Source: Diprion similis (Eukaryota; Arthropoda; Insecta; Hymenoptera; Diprionidae). From it: DNA of 64,000 nucleotides. Numbering within the stretch: position 1 is the first letter of the stretch; the number at the start of each line of letters is the position of its first letter. Positions 34,881 to 48,000 of this stretch are shown here, piece by piece. The DNA lies in contig NC_060106.1 of the NCBI RefSeq assembly GCF_021155765.1, positions 10,795,501 to 10,859,500 on the forward strand. Reading direction: 5' to 3'. Made by a program: the position numbers and the translations under genes. The notes beneath the pieces were generated by a model. The model saw only the letters and a program-made list of their open reading frames with translations, was not told the DNA's origin and made no database searches.

Positions 34881-37747
34881 GTTTGTTGTCGTATGGAAGC
34901 TGTTCTGAATGCTTACAGGACTGCGAACTAACGCCGTTGAGATTCAAACCGTCACTGTGAACTGTCCGCGCAACTTTTCTCCGCGTCAGTAGAGGAACGT
35001 TGATAAACGCGCATGCGCATATACACGCAGATACGGGAACGCAGAAAATGCCACTGCAAGTTTTCAGCTTATTCTTAATTAAAAATTTTCTATGAGTCAT
35101 ACGAGAAGAATAAGTAAATATAGACGCTTGAATAACGCTGGATGAAGACTGGAACAAGGTTGTCCGGTAGATTGTTGATCGAAAACAAACCCTGGCAGGC
35201 TTTACAGGCACCCATGGGAACTGCATAAATTGCTGTATTACCTATAGACCAGCGTCAACATCTTGGTTAAGGCTTTAAATTCAATTATATAGTTTTTATG
35301 TCAACGTTGTGCTTGCTCAAACGGTCGCAGATTGCGTGGAAAATTACCACAATATTTGCGGTGCCGCTTAAGTTAACACCGGTAGTCGTTTAACATTTAA
35401 GTATAAGCCAATTGAAACCGGAAATTCAGCATCTTTGGTGTATTCATAAATTTATGTGAATTTTTACGACCTCAGACTAGCAAATATTTCACTGAGGTAA
35501 TATACTGTCTTCCCGAAAATTCGTGAATTTTTATAAATAACTGGAAGTGTTTTCTAAATATACGTTACGTGAATTATAACGATAAAACTATAAGACAAAC
35601 TGTGTGGGAATAATTTTTCAGGGGATTTAGAAGAACTTGGCAACGAATTTTAATAACATTTTCAAAAACCATGAGACATTTTTGAACAGAATTTTAGAGT
35701 CCTTCAAGGAATGCGAGATATGTGATTGTTTTCACTAGGGTTACGCAATCGAATCCTTGTTAAATTACATCACGTCAATTCAATGTACCGTAATGAAAAC
35801 TTTTTCAAGGTAGTACAGTGTGACTATGTTATACTGTAATAGATAAAACTAGACAGTAATAGGCTGACATCGAGAAGAGGTTTGTACTACATAAAAATAG
35901 CATGTTTCGAGAATCGTGTGATGTTCGATGCACTTGCCAATTACTTCACTTTCTTTGTATTAATGAAACTTCGATGAAGTTATTGTACAGACAAACTTTC
36001 TTGTGCTATTTATACTTTGAAGGCGAATTTCTTCTTTTCTTGGTTCATTAGAAAAAATATATAAATAAAGCTGAATCACAACATAATTAAAGCCTTGCGA
36101 AATACTCTTCTTAAGCACTTTAATCATATTTTAATTTTAACCATGATCAAAGACACAGAAACGTCATGTGATTCATTCCGGAGTAATCTACTCTTCTTGT
36201 AACCTGTCACAGTAAATAATAATACCGCTAATCTCAAGCTTATTATAAGCAACTTCGCGACTCGTTATAATGTATGTATTCAATACTCTGCTTCCATTGT
36301 TGGGTAGCTCAAATTCCTGCATTGAAATGATATGGGAAAGTTTCCATAAAGTAGCTTCCATGATAACTACTTGTCGCACCACCGACTGGCATCATACTTT
36401 ATTGTTAAATACTACATTTGATTGCAAATTTAGTAAAATATCAGATAATTTTTAACATAAAACTGTAGCAAGTAATATCATACCTCTTTGAACGAATCGC
36501 CTCGGGTGATCTAGGTGTGATTAATAAGCAAGACGAGAACGCAGTCCTGTAAAAAATCTCAACGGTGACGTCACAACTTGGCCATGGTACTTGCGTGACA
36601 TCATTGGCAGCTAGAAAACATCAAAAAGACATTTTGCCTCACGTTTCAACGGCATTTCAGACTATAAGACTCGATTTCATCACTCAAATTATTACGGTAC
36701 GTATAACCTCAGCAATCTCTACTGCAACGGGATGCAGGGAAGGACATTTGCAGCTATGATATGCGAGTTACATGGACGGCCAACATAAGATCACGTCATG
36801 TATATATGCATACCACTACTACACCCAAAGTTCGAATTTGTACAATTTTGTGTTCCATCAACCCAAAATGACCTTGATGGCTAATTAGACGGCCTCGTGC
36901 AATAATAGGTAATAGTGATTCGAATGAATCATTCATGAAATGTAGGCGGTCTAACGCGTCATACGTAGCTGTATGGTGGGTCAGCCGAACCGCAAGCACC
37001 ATAGCGATGCGACCTGCCCGTTTGCATTATGTGAGCATCCATTCGACGGCGATTAAGTAATATTAAGTATGTCTACTACAGGGGCGTTTGCAGGTGTATG
37101 TGAAAATGGCATGAGGAAATGGTCACGCAGGTGCACACAGGCGCTTCCCTTATGATGTACGTAATTTCACGCTCGTCAAAACGACGAAAACAGTTGCCAA
37201 GCTTTAGTGGTCGTCTTCCTTGTGTCGTTTGATCCGAGGTGAATGATTATTGCCACACAATGGTGGGTTTTATAGCTAATTTGCGGATGGTGTGACCGTT
37301 GTATCTGTGACGCAGAGCCGATAAATTTTCTGCTATTGAAATATTATAAATTATTCAGCCGATGTAACATGACGTATATTTTTATCGGCGCTACATTGAA
37401 AGTTGTACGTACAGGGTCCTTCCGAAGGATGTTTACCCGTAATACAATAAATTGTATTCGCAGGACGTAAGCGCATTATGTATTCGAACAATTTTAAATT
37501 TCAAGTTGCATGAAAAAAAAAAAAAAAAAAAAAATACCTCACACGATGAAGAATGCAGCGTTTCAATTTTGACTGTACATATTTTACTTTACATGCACGA
37601 GACATCTGACGTTTGTAAAATCCCGAAATGAGGTTACCGGGTAATTTATTTGAGCTGCTAAATTCACGTTCAATTCTTAAGATTAAGCCTGAGAGATCAG
37701 ATTACTGACGGGACTCTGAGTTCTGAACAAAAAAGAAGTAACAATAA
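34881..37747. other. FAMeT-like promoter region and intergenic sequence
   Basis: The first several hundred bases should contain the 5' leader and promoter of the minus-strand FAMeT-like gene. A 119-codon minus-strand frame at 34867-35226 overlaps this leader and has no domain. Beyond about 35.3 kb the sequence is AT-rich with a 22-base A run at 37513-37534. No gene recognised. Confidence 0.45.
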
Positions 37748-38055
37748 CAGGGTGGCCACAAATTTTTTGGGGAAAAAATTTCATCACATTTCCAGGTTTT
37801 TCCAGGACCTAAGACCTAGTTTTCGCTAACATTTTACCAGTTTACTAAGTTACTAAATGCTAAATCATTCAGCTTACTAACTCTGTATTGGGTTAAAATG
37901 CCAATTTCAAAAAAAAAAAGTAAACTTATTACCTCAAAAAATCATTTTTAATTCCCATGATAGAAAAGTGACATTTTCAGTTTTTTCCGTAACCAAATTA
38001 ATAATTCCCTGACATTTCCAAGATTTCGGGTTTCTCCAGGTGTGTGGCCACCCTG
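37748..38055. mobile_element. Terminal-inverted-repeat element, GGTGGC family, copy 2
   Basis: Perfect 13-bp inverted ends: CAGGGTGGCCACA at 37748-37760 and TGTGGCCACCCTG at 38043-38055. A possible 4-base target duplication AATA flanks it on both sides. The interior contains tttccaggtttttcc and other poly-T/G pieces and no coding frame. Non-autonomous DNA element, 308 bp. Related in its ends to the element at 12957-13294. Confidence 0.75.
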
Positions 38056-41000
38056 AATAAGTGCAATCCAAAAACGACCACCACTCCAGACTCGAGTGCA
38101 GCGTTATCTCGGAGCTGCTGTCTGACTTATACGGGTAGAACTCACTGCCTGACGGCGCACGCATCGTTTCACTGTCTGACCGACACGGGTAGCAGCCACT
38201 GCCTTACCATTACGTTTTATCCTACGTTTTATCCACGGCCGGCATGTCTGGCTGTTACACGCAGCTTTCACTGCCTGAGTAGTACCTGCACATCTACTGC
38301 CCGACGCACGTTCAACGGTGGCTAACCAAGGCAGAAGCGACTACTGATATCTTGTCGACGCCCAGTGATCAGACACTGATGGATAATCAAGCTTGCTGTA
38401 GGTATTTACAGACGTCGGATTAGCGCTCGATGCATTTGCTGGTAAGACAATTAATGTTTAAGAGGGATTGTTGATAATTACTTGAATACAAGTCATCGGT
38501 TGATTGAGAGATATTTATCTAGAGACTGTTGACTTGCTCACTGTTTTGTTTTATTTTTTTTTATTTTTGATTGAATACCTATCACCTTTTTTTACCCTGT
38601 GATGATTTACTGATCTTCGGAAAAGTGCTTGTCCGATTTCGTATACATATCGTAATTAATTGGCAACTGGCCATGAGACACATTCTGATATGGACTGAAT
38701 TGCCAAAAACAAATAAAACATTTCACCGGTAATCGCTAACTGATGGTTGTCTATAATTTGTAGATAAATTGTGGAAAATTATACAAATACGTTTTACAGT
38801 ATAATCAAGATCAAACGTGTGCACGATAACCGCGACTAAGTTGGTTACAGAGGAATCTGCGATAGTTTCAACGTTCTAACATCGTTGGTCGCTCTGACCT
38901 ATCATGTAAATATCTTCTGATTTAATACTCAATTACCTTAACAATTTTGTGTGTAGCAAATACTTGATCAGTTTCAGGTGAATAAATATCATATTTTACT
39001 ACCCACTCTTAAGCTGACTAAAAATATATTTCTTATGTTTGAAACGTGCGTAACTGATGATGCACAGATGGTGCAAACTATTTGGTATGCGCAGCGCCTG
39101 CAGATAGAATAAAAATGGAGAGTCTCTTTCAATAAATATTAATCGCTCACCATTTTCTTCTATGAATGTACCTATTTTCTCTTATCTACATAATGAATTA
39201 ATTGCGTAGCAACGAAAGACACCCCAGATTTTATTCGAAATCATGGATCTTTTGCATGCACAATACGCTATACTCCCAAGTCGTAACGAGTAATTGTGAG
39301 TGTATCATTTTTGTTTCTGAATTGATTGTGGCAAAGAAATCGCCTCAAGGATGTTCTTTATTGACGTTTCGAATTTACGAAGCGCCAAGTTATGCGCAAA
39401 ATATGTCGTCAATGGCGAGTAAATTTGAAATAAAAAGGTATTATATTCAACCATATGCACGTGTTCACACTTGCAATTTTTCCCTACAGTCGGCTTGCGC
39501 TTTGATGTATGGCACAGCATGTAAATTAGCAATGATTTGCTATCGGTCGACGCGCTGCAGTGAAACATATTCAACGGTATGAAGATGTGCATATAAGTAA
39601 CTATACTGCTCACAGCTTCACCTGCAATTTGCCTCGACAACATGTACTTAAATAAAGAAGTGATAATATGTAGCGAAGGTTCGCGATGCACACGGCGTTA
39701 TATCATGTTTGTAAAGTTTTTCTATTTTGCCTTTCCTAATACCTATAGTTTTAAGGTCTTGCTGGACAAAGGAAACTGTATTTGTAACAGATCCAGTAAC
39801 AAGGCTGCGTAGTGAGCAGCTTCATTAATTTCACGACGGCGAGTAATAGACGAGTGAAGAAAAGTACACAATCATGTAAACCAGTTTATTTATCCATATT
39901 ACTACAGTCGACGACTGCACAGCCTGAGCAGCATCTGGCTTTGAGAGAACTTGAGTTATCCTACATTGAGCTTCACATGACTCTTAAACTCTTGTATTAA
40001 TAAACGTTGCCTTTCTCGTTTGGATGAGAAAAGCTACAAGCCTGCGCGTTCGTTGAAGTTGCCTTTCATCAAAAAACAATCTGCTTTCAGACACTTGTCT
40101 CTTCGTCTTTTGCAGCACCTGACGCACACGAGTTGCGGTCTCTTAAACAGCGCTGGTATTCGATGCGAAGGCATACATATCCTCGAAAACACGCAAAGGT
40201 GAAAGGTTTCGAAAGACTACCGTACAAAGATGCATTGCGTCATTGGTAGAATTTGTAAAGCAATCGGATCTGGTTATATCCAGATTTTAAACAGCTTTAT
40301 AACAAACTAACCGCTTATGTCTTGTGTTTCACTTTGTACATACATCGCCAGTCACGTTTCATTATTTTTATTTGTTTTCATCTGTCTTTTTAATAAAGAG
40401 CTAACGTTACGTATATGATTAATTAATCCGCACCGACGCGTACGTTGAGTCATTCATTAGCGCTACTTACTGTCCAGATTCGTTCACCTAGTCGGCAAGG
40501 TGATGAATGCCGATTGAATATATTTATGCGCTATAGAAATAAATGTAAGGTATCATCAGTGCGACGTATTGGGCGTAGGTTTTGAATAAATAAGCTTCCC
40601 AAAATGGCACCGTTTCCTGCTGTCTACATCCACAGTACCTTGCGAATTTTATTCTCGCCGCTAACGTTCATGTAAATGTGAAAATCAAAATTCCAACTAA
40701 AAACCTTCAAGATATATGTAGTTACTGTATTTCGGGCTCGACGTTATCCTTGATTTCAAACTCTACAGAGGCTTGCCATTTGATCCAGAAATACCGAGAA
40801 GGAGAAGGATCGACAATTCGCCACGAAGGCATTAAACAACCGTAAGCCGCTCATTACACCAGAAGGTATCGGGCAGTTTATATTTGATCTAAAAGTTTTC
40901 TTTTTTTTCTTTTTGTTTTTACCTCTGTTAATTATAAAACAACAGCAGATTTTCCAGAAATACGTTTTAAGGTGAAAGACGCGTTGATCTTTGATCAAGG

Positions 41001-43364
41001 AAGTTGGAAAGAAAAAAAAATACACAATTTTTCGAATCCAGTGTAGAATTCTAATGGCCTGACACGACGGCGTTAGTTAGCCTACAGTTTTCTTCTCGCA
41101 ATTGCGAAAGGTTCTTACAGTAGTTGAATGTAAAAGTTAATCGTACCGCCAACGAAATACGATAACTGTCAGCTGGCTACTGCGAATCGGAACAGACAGA
41201 GTCACTCGTTCGTCTTCTTCCCTCTACCAGCATATTCACTTCGTTATTTATTTTTGCACCACGCGCGGTCTGCTTTCGCACAGCCTTGATTCCCTCCAGG
41301 CGGCCCTGAGGCCTCAGGCCTTGCAGAGTTGCGGACTAGCAACCGGTTCACTACACTCGTGACTCGGTTAGTGCCTTGCCGTCTACATTTTTATTTGCCT
41401 ACGGTTTGAATAGCTTTGCAGAACTTCGTTCAACGTATGCGTGTCGTTTATACGAGTCACACCTGTGCAAATCACTCAGCAGCAGCCACTGCGCACATCC
41501 ACATGTTCCAGGCTGTAAACTCGACAAACGTTGATAATTCACACATACGACGACATGTGCGTTACAGAACTTGAAACGGTTCTTGGTTATTGTCCATGTA
41601 TTGTTAATCATAGATACTGATGCCGATAATGTGCGTGCAGTTTTATGTTTATTGCACAAGGACAAATGAACATATGACAAATAAGAATCCTCTCTTGTTA
41701 CAGCGAAATTTTCACTTGATGACAATTCATTACGATCCTCAATAGCGGCTTTTTCCGTCTGTCAAGAAGGTGTGAAACAATTAAGCAATATGAATATTAG
41801 ATCTTAAAATGAACGGATAATCGTTTCACACCATTATGTGTAGTTTTATTTTTCTTGTCTAATTCAAATTGTCTTCGAATAGAGTTAATTAAGAATTCAG
41901 AAAATTTTCTCGTATGAAAAATGTCCGCAACGGTTGAAATGAGGACAGGCGGGAAACTTTTAGGACGGAAACAAAGCAACAGGTGGATTCCCAATTGAAA
42001 TGTGACAATACCACGCGGACGTAAGCAAAAACTCCTGAATTTTGATAAATGTGACTTTATTAGTTTTTCACTATCACAGTTGGCGTCAAGCCCAACTACA
42101 CAGTCTTCTATACGTTAAAGACTAATATTAACAGGACTGATTATCATCTTTTTTCCAAGTCGCATTTTACTGCGGGTACAGCTAGACCAATAAATATAGT
42201 TGCCAGTATTTTTTGAAGTTGTTTTATTAGCTTTCTTAATGGCTGCGTTTATGGAATGAAAGTAGCAACGGAGGCAAATGATCGCTTATGAATGGCGTTG
42301 TTTCAATCGTACGGTACTTGTGATCCATTAAAACTGATTCGAAAATTTTTAGTAGACGTATAAATAGTGTTACAATAATTTTTCAATTTTTTCATTGTAT
42401 TATTTTTCAATTTTCACCAGCGTACTACAAGCTGATTATGACACAAATTTCATTCCACAGCACAGTCTGTGATTATAGTAAATTTATTAATTGCAATATG
42501 CAAAAATGATAAACATTCGTGAACTGTTCGCGTCAGAAATTTTCAAACTAAAAAAATTTGACAATTCGTGACACAAATAAATAAAAGTGCATGATTATGA
42601 AGTGAAACAACAACACTATACACCTATAAGCAAAGATTACAATATTATATGTGTGTAAGCTATAGATATATGGATATATATGTAAATGTATAGGTATGGT
42701 TATAATATGTAATATATTTAGATCAGACACGCTCACTATATAATATATGTATATGTGCGGCGTGCATGCATGATAATAAATTGAATAATATGATATACAT
42801 ATAAAAATGTTATAATTTCGTAAAATCTACATACTCGTCTTGATTTAAAACAAAGCTTCGTAGGTATGTTTTATGTATGTGTCGCAGTGTGCGGGTTAAC
42901 AATGAAAGATGTTTTAAATACAACGCAAAGAAGGTGCAGAGGTGGTACAGGAGATGACTGTGAGAAACGTCACAATTCACGAAAATATAATATAATTATT
43001 CACAGAAGATCCCCCCTAAGAGTCCACTTGACTTTTTTCAACATCGAATTCCGATTTCTCTCGTCCACATTTAAAAACTTTATAACCGCAATACCGAGTA
43101 AGCATTCTTAGGCAGAATCTACTGTACAATTTTCGAATCGTCAGTGTCTGCAAAATCAATAGAACTGTTGGATGTCCACGACTTTATATAAGCAAGCCAC
43201 GTGCATCACTTGACAGTTGCAGATTACTTTATGCCATTGTTATGATCGCGTGCCGTTGAAATTGAAGCGATGCAAAGGAATGAAAATTGATTACCTTTTC
43301 AAAGACACTATAATGTATCAGCGATATTGCGTACATGTATGTATATGTATTATATATATATACA

Positions 43365-43413
<49 letters not shown>

Positions 43414-44844
43414 GCATACGCATATGTATTGTGTGTAATAGATATTATATAAATAAACGAAGTCAGAAACCCTTAGGATAACGTAACAGGATATAATATA
43501 ATGGTATGTAAGGTACAACATATAATAGTGTGGTATGATATTCCTATATGCGTGTATGTATTTATGTATAATTATATATAATTCGTGTAAATATCATAGC
43601 TTGGTCAATTCTCTAATTGTTTTCAAAATTTTCGGACAAGGCCGTAAATTGTATACATTAACTATTAAAATTCTACAAAATCTGTATGAACATCTTATAG
43701 ACACTAAAAAGTTAAAACAGCTTATGTGTGTATTTACTATTGCTGAAATGACGACGAAGACAGAAATCGGCCAATATGTGGCTCGCAAAATTTAATCGAA
43801 ATATTAAAAGGATGCAAGTAATCAATTTCAATCATGTCATTCCTGTATTATAGTACCAACACTCGATAGAGTTTTTATTTTTTATCCTTAGTAACTTGAA
43901 ACCATTTATTGTTTTACCGCTTATCTCAATTGTATTGTATAATATGTATAGGTATCATGTATTAAAATGTATAATATTATTTTTAAGTAGGCACAGACAT
44001 CAGCCTATCAGATCTGACAATGATCAACATCGAGGACGACAGTATTTATATATCCTACCAATAAAACGGTTGCAAAAATTCTTTCAAAAGAAAAACCATA
44101 CTCATAATCCAAAATCGTTAGATTTTCGTTTGGTTTTGTTCACATATGTATATAAGTTACTTCAATTCTCACTCTCAAGAAAAAAAAACAGAAAAAAGAT
44201 AAATCTATATATAACCAGATATCGAATATTTATTATCAAACCTGCTTCTTCCGCATCACGTATGCGTGTTTTATGCACATACGTGACGGTCAATAAAGCT
44301 ACAACGTTTCGGGTCCTCTCCAGCTTGTGTACGTGAAGTAACATCGAAACGCAGTTTCAATTTTATAAACCTTGTGTAATCCATACTCGCATGTTGGTTA
44401 GACAGATGAATAAACATACGTACACTGTAATGTGCATATATATTTATGTATCTAACTATATTTAAGCTGTTTTCAACCAATGAAACTGTGAAGTTTATAT
44501 TTTTTTCCAAAACGTTTCGCACTGTCTGCTGAAGATCTTGAAAAATACGACCAAGATAGCGCCTTCAACAATGTATATCTTGTACGTATTAAACATACTC
44601 GACATTTAGTACGCATTTTTAACGGACTAGCGTTGATTCATATAATCCAGCGCCTAGCCACATGACAAATATAACATAATCTATTATAAGAATAATCATA
44701 ATAATGTACGCTGCGTTCTCCCCATAATACATATTAACCCACCGTTCGTCTTTAGGTCGCGCTCAAATCTCTCGTCACAAGTATATTAATAAAATTTTTA
44801 ACGGATAACAAATTCATATGTTTTCACCTACATGTTCTTGTTTC
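38056..44844. other. Intergenic sequence, no gene recognised
   Basis: AT-rich sequence between the TIR element and the CAH1 3' end. It holds a weak repeat of a cactgcctgac-type unit at about 38095-38300, which produces a frame rich in HCLT repeats that I do not regard as a gene. It also holds an alternating TA tract at 43.35-43.41 kb. No exon, tRNA or conserved domain seen in either strand. Confidence 0.45.
43368..43409. repeat. (TA)n microsatellite
   Basis: About 21 uninterrupted TA dinucleotides, flanked by looser tatatg/tacatg sequence from about 43335. It produces spurious tyrosine-isoleucine frames on both strands. Confidence 0.9.
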
Positions 44845-44861
44845 ATTTTATTTCTTCAATT

Positions 44862-44867
44862 TTTATT
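44862..44867 (-). terminator. CAH1 polyadenylation signal candidate
   Basis: AATAAA on the minus strand about 230 nt after the CAH1 stop; a second possible signal lies about 15 bases further on. Transcript end not otherwise visible. Confidence 0.4.
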
Positions 44868-44955
44868 TACTTCTTTTGCGTTACGCGTATATCGTATACT
44901 TCTCAGTGTTTTGCATGATTTTGGCGAGAGATTTGGACACGACCTAAAAACTAAC

Positions 44956-44995
44956 ACCCCCCTCCCCCCCACCCCCCGACGCCCCCTCCTCCCCT
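44956..44995 (-). promoter_or_regulatory. G-quadruplex-like tract in CAH1 3' UTR
   Basis: On the plus strand a C-rich run with five separate tracts of four to seven C; the minus-strand mRNA therefore carries G tracts separated by one to four bases, a strong quadruplex pattern. It lies about 105-145 nt after the CAH1 stop and before its likely polyadenylation signal. Confidence 0.5.
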
Positions 44996-45098
44996 CGATG
45001 GCCGGCAAAGACACATCCCAAATACTCCTCTGCGTTAGACCTGCAAATTTCCGTTCTTCCATAAACAGCGAGGCCCAAGCGCAGGATGACGTCCCTTT

Positions 45099-48000
45099 TT
45101 AGAAGCTTCCGCACTCGCGAAGAACGCGATTGCCGAGCGGCAGTGGCGGACGGAAGTTGTTGATCACCTATGGAAGTAGAGAAAAAAAAAGAAAAGAGAT
45201 TATAATAAGAATCACGAGAAGGTTTGCGACAAAATTATTTCGATATAAGCTATGGGAAAAGTAGAATGTCAACATAATTTCAACATTTGGTGATAACAAT
45301 TTGTTGAGGATTATTATACTATATACAGTTCAAGTATAAGGTACAGTAACGACGTGATTGATGAATTACTTGTCATTCAGTTTGAGATTAGAGAAGATCG
45401 CTCAGTGAATTTATAGATGCAATTACATCGTTCGTGTAATAACGACAGAGAAAAAATCAGTTATTCTTCGACTCATTTTACGTTCTGATTTGACTCGAAA
45501 TTTGCACCTAATGCAGTTTGTATTCAAGACGCCGTTCATATTTCCTTCATTTTATAGTATTGCGCTGATTGTGAGCCTTATTCACCTCTTGATCGTTTCA
45601 CTTTTACTCCCAATGCAAAATGCCCGTTTTTCGACATTGCAGTTTTAATAATTCTTCTTCGGGTTCTTTTTTCTTCGAGAAAATCATGTTGCTATCATCT
45701 TTCCATATGCGTTTAATCGTACTTAGAAACAAATAAACGTTCATCATTTTTACCCACGCATCAAGCCGGTTCATGATCCCATTTCAACGGTCGTTTTTAA
45801 ATCTACGTGACCGTGTAAATGACTCGTTTCTTTCTTTCTCCTTCAATCGGATTCTCTTGGGTTTTTTTTTTTTTTTTTATTTAAACAAGTACTCTGAGTC
45901 TACTCAGACTCTAAGCTTACATAATCTATCCAGCAGCGATACGAGGTTACGTATTTATATATTTGGATATACCTAGGTAAATCTGGAAATTTAATGCGAT
46001 ATCCGAGAATTTGGCAGATTCCCGAGTTTTGACTGCTGCTGTTATTCCAAGCGATTCGACGAATTTTATCCCTTGCGCCAAAGAGAAACTCGAGTTTAGG
46101 AGAATAATAAAATTAGGAAAAAAAAATAACAAAGAAAAAAGAAATCAAGGTAGATAACTTAAAGAAGTAACTTACAGCTCCGTGATTCTCGTGACAGGGA
46201 CATTCTTCGTCGCGCGTGAACTTCCTCAGGTTACGGAAGATGTTCAACTGATGGTGAGAGACCTCGATGTACTTCTTGAACAATATCCAAGTAACACTCT
46301 CGTTGCAGGGTGGTGTTGTCAGTGAGCCCAAGTACGTCCAATACCCATTGTCGTCGGCTAAAGTCAGAATTGAAAACACGTCTAAAATACTGTAGACAAC
46401 ATATATTTTATTTATTTACTTATTTTTTCATACAACATTCGTTGAGAATAGACTGTCGCAGGTTATCTGCAAGTAATTATTAATTTATGTCATACCGCCT
46501 ATTATACATACTTCGGGGCAAATTACCGAAACATTCATAGTCGACACTGTACAAAGTCTATGTTAAAAGCTCACGACTCCTAATTTGTTAAAATGCGTAT
46601 GAAGCAGGTTTGATGTTATTACTGATAGCGACGAAGCGTAATAAAACAGCTATAAGTTTCTAAATACTCATTTACAGCGCTGGTCAGCGAAAATTTTACG
46701 CATAAGTTTTCGTCGTTTTATTTTACGATAGGTATATCAAATTTACAGAAGCATTCGACGATAATTCGTCTCATATATTAGAAGAAAAAAAAAAATTAAT
46801 GCTTTTCTAGAAACAGGTTAATGATTTTTATCACCTTGTGTGAAGTTACGAACAAAAATTCACCGAAAATTATATAAGTACCCATCAACGATATCATCTT
46901 CGTTCTAAAAAAAAAAAAAAAGGACTTTAAATTATTTACACATTGACGCTTCAATTCCACGACAATTATAAAAAAAACACGCTGGATAATATTAATCACA
47001 TTTAATATTGCCGACCCGATCGTGACCAGCGCCTTGCCTCAACGTCGTACAATAGAGACATTATTAACTCACCTTGCAAATTGCACTTGCTCTCGTGCCG
47101 AATGATTCGATCTGCCCAACGCATGCAAGGGTTTAAGCATCTCTGGCTACCGGCTCGGCCACTGCGAGCTACTCGAGCACAATACGTCACAGATGCAGGG
47201 CACAAAGGTTAGTAAGTAAGTAAGTAAGTAAGTAAGTATGTAAGTAAGTAAGAAAGTAAGTAAGTAAGTGAATACAGGGAGTGATGGCGATACTGTTAAA
47301 TATTGAGAAGTAAAAATTGCAGGATGATTTAACAACGCGTTACGAGTTACGAATTATTATACATCGTTGTTATACGTAAAGGACTGGGACAGTGCTGGAC
47401 CTTGACCTGGCTATCCGATCTAGTCACCCGAATGTTGTATAATTATTAATTTAAAGGACAGTAACGAGTCTCGAGGCATTCGCGTCATGCTTTTGGACGA
47501 CATACCACAAGTCTTCGCGGTGTATGTTTTGAATATAATTAATCGTTGCAAGGACGGTTAGTGCCTATTGACCGTACCAATTGGCGCGAGAAAAATCAAT
47601 GATAAAGAATACCGAAGGATAAGCAAGAGCAATTCCGAAATGAAATTAGGGCAGTATTAAATATAATATTAAATTCACTTTTAAAAAGTGAATATTTTCG
47701 ATCACATATCTCGGCTATAAAAGATGAATTCAATGTTTGATGATTCAAACACGACACATCACCGTGGTATGAAACCTCGATTTCAATTTGTTTCAAAAGT
47801 TTTTGCTTTAGTTCCGTAATTATCGGTATGTACCGCTTGTAGACGTAAGAAAGGCGAATTTTATTTAAAGAATGGAGGGAAAAACAAGAAAACTACTACA
47901 ACGGGGAACAATCCGAGTAAAAACTGTATCCGCGTACAATTGCTGTCCATTACGTAATCCACAGAAACTATTTTTCACCTAGATTTTTATAGGCACAAAG

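Noticed and set aside
34867-35226. 119-codon minus-strand ORF
   Set aside because: No domain or family resemblance. It overlaps the first coding exon and presumed leader of the FAMeT-like gene in another frame.
38044-38325. ORF with repeated HCLT units
   Set aside because: Its start lies in the end of a TIR element and the peptide repeats follow a short degenerate DNA repeat. No homologue recognised.
43217-43521. Tyrosine/isoleucine-rich ORFs on both strands
   Set aside because: Translations of the (TA)n microsatellite.
34261-44844. Search for a defence-like or multi-gene novel system in the largest gene-poor stretch
   Set aside because: No clusters of coherent ORFs, no spacer-repeat arrays and no conserved domains were found; the stretch looks like ordinary intergenic DNA with small mobile elements.
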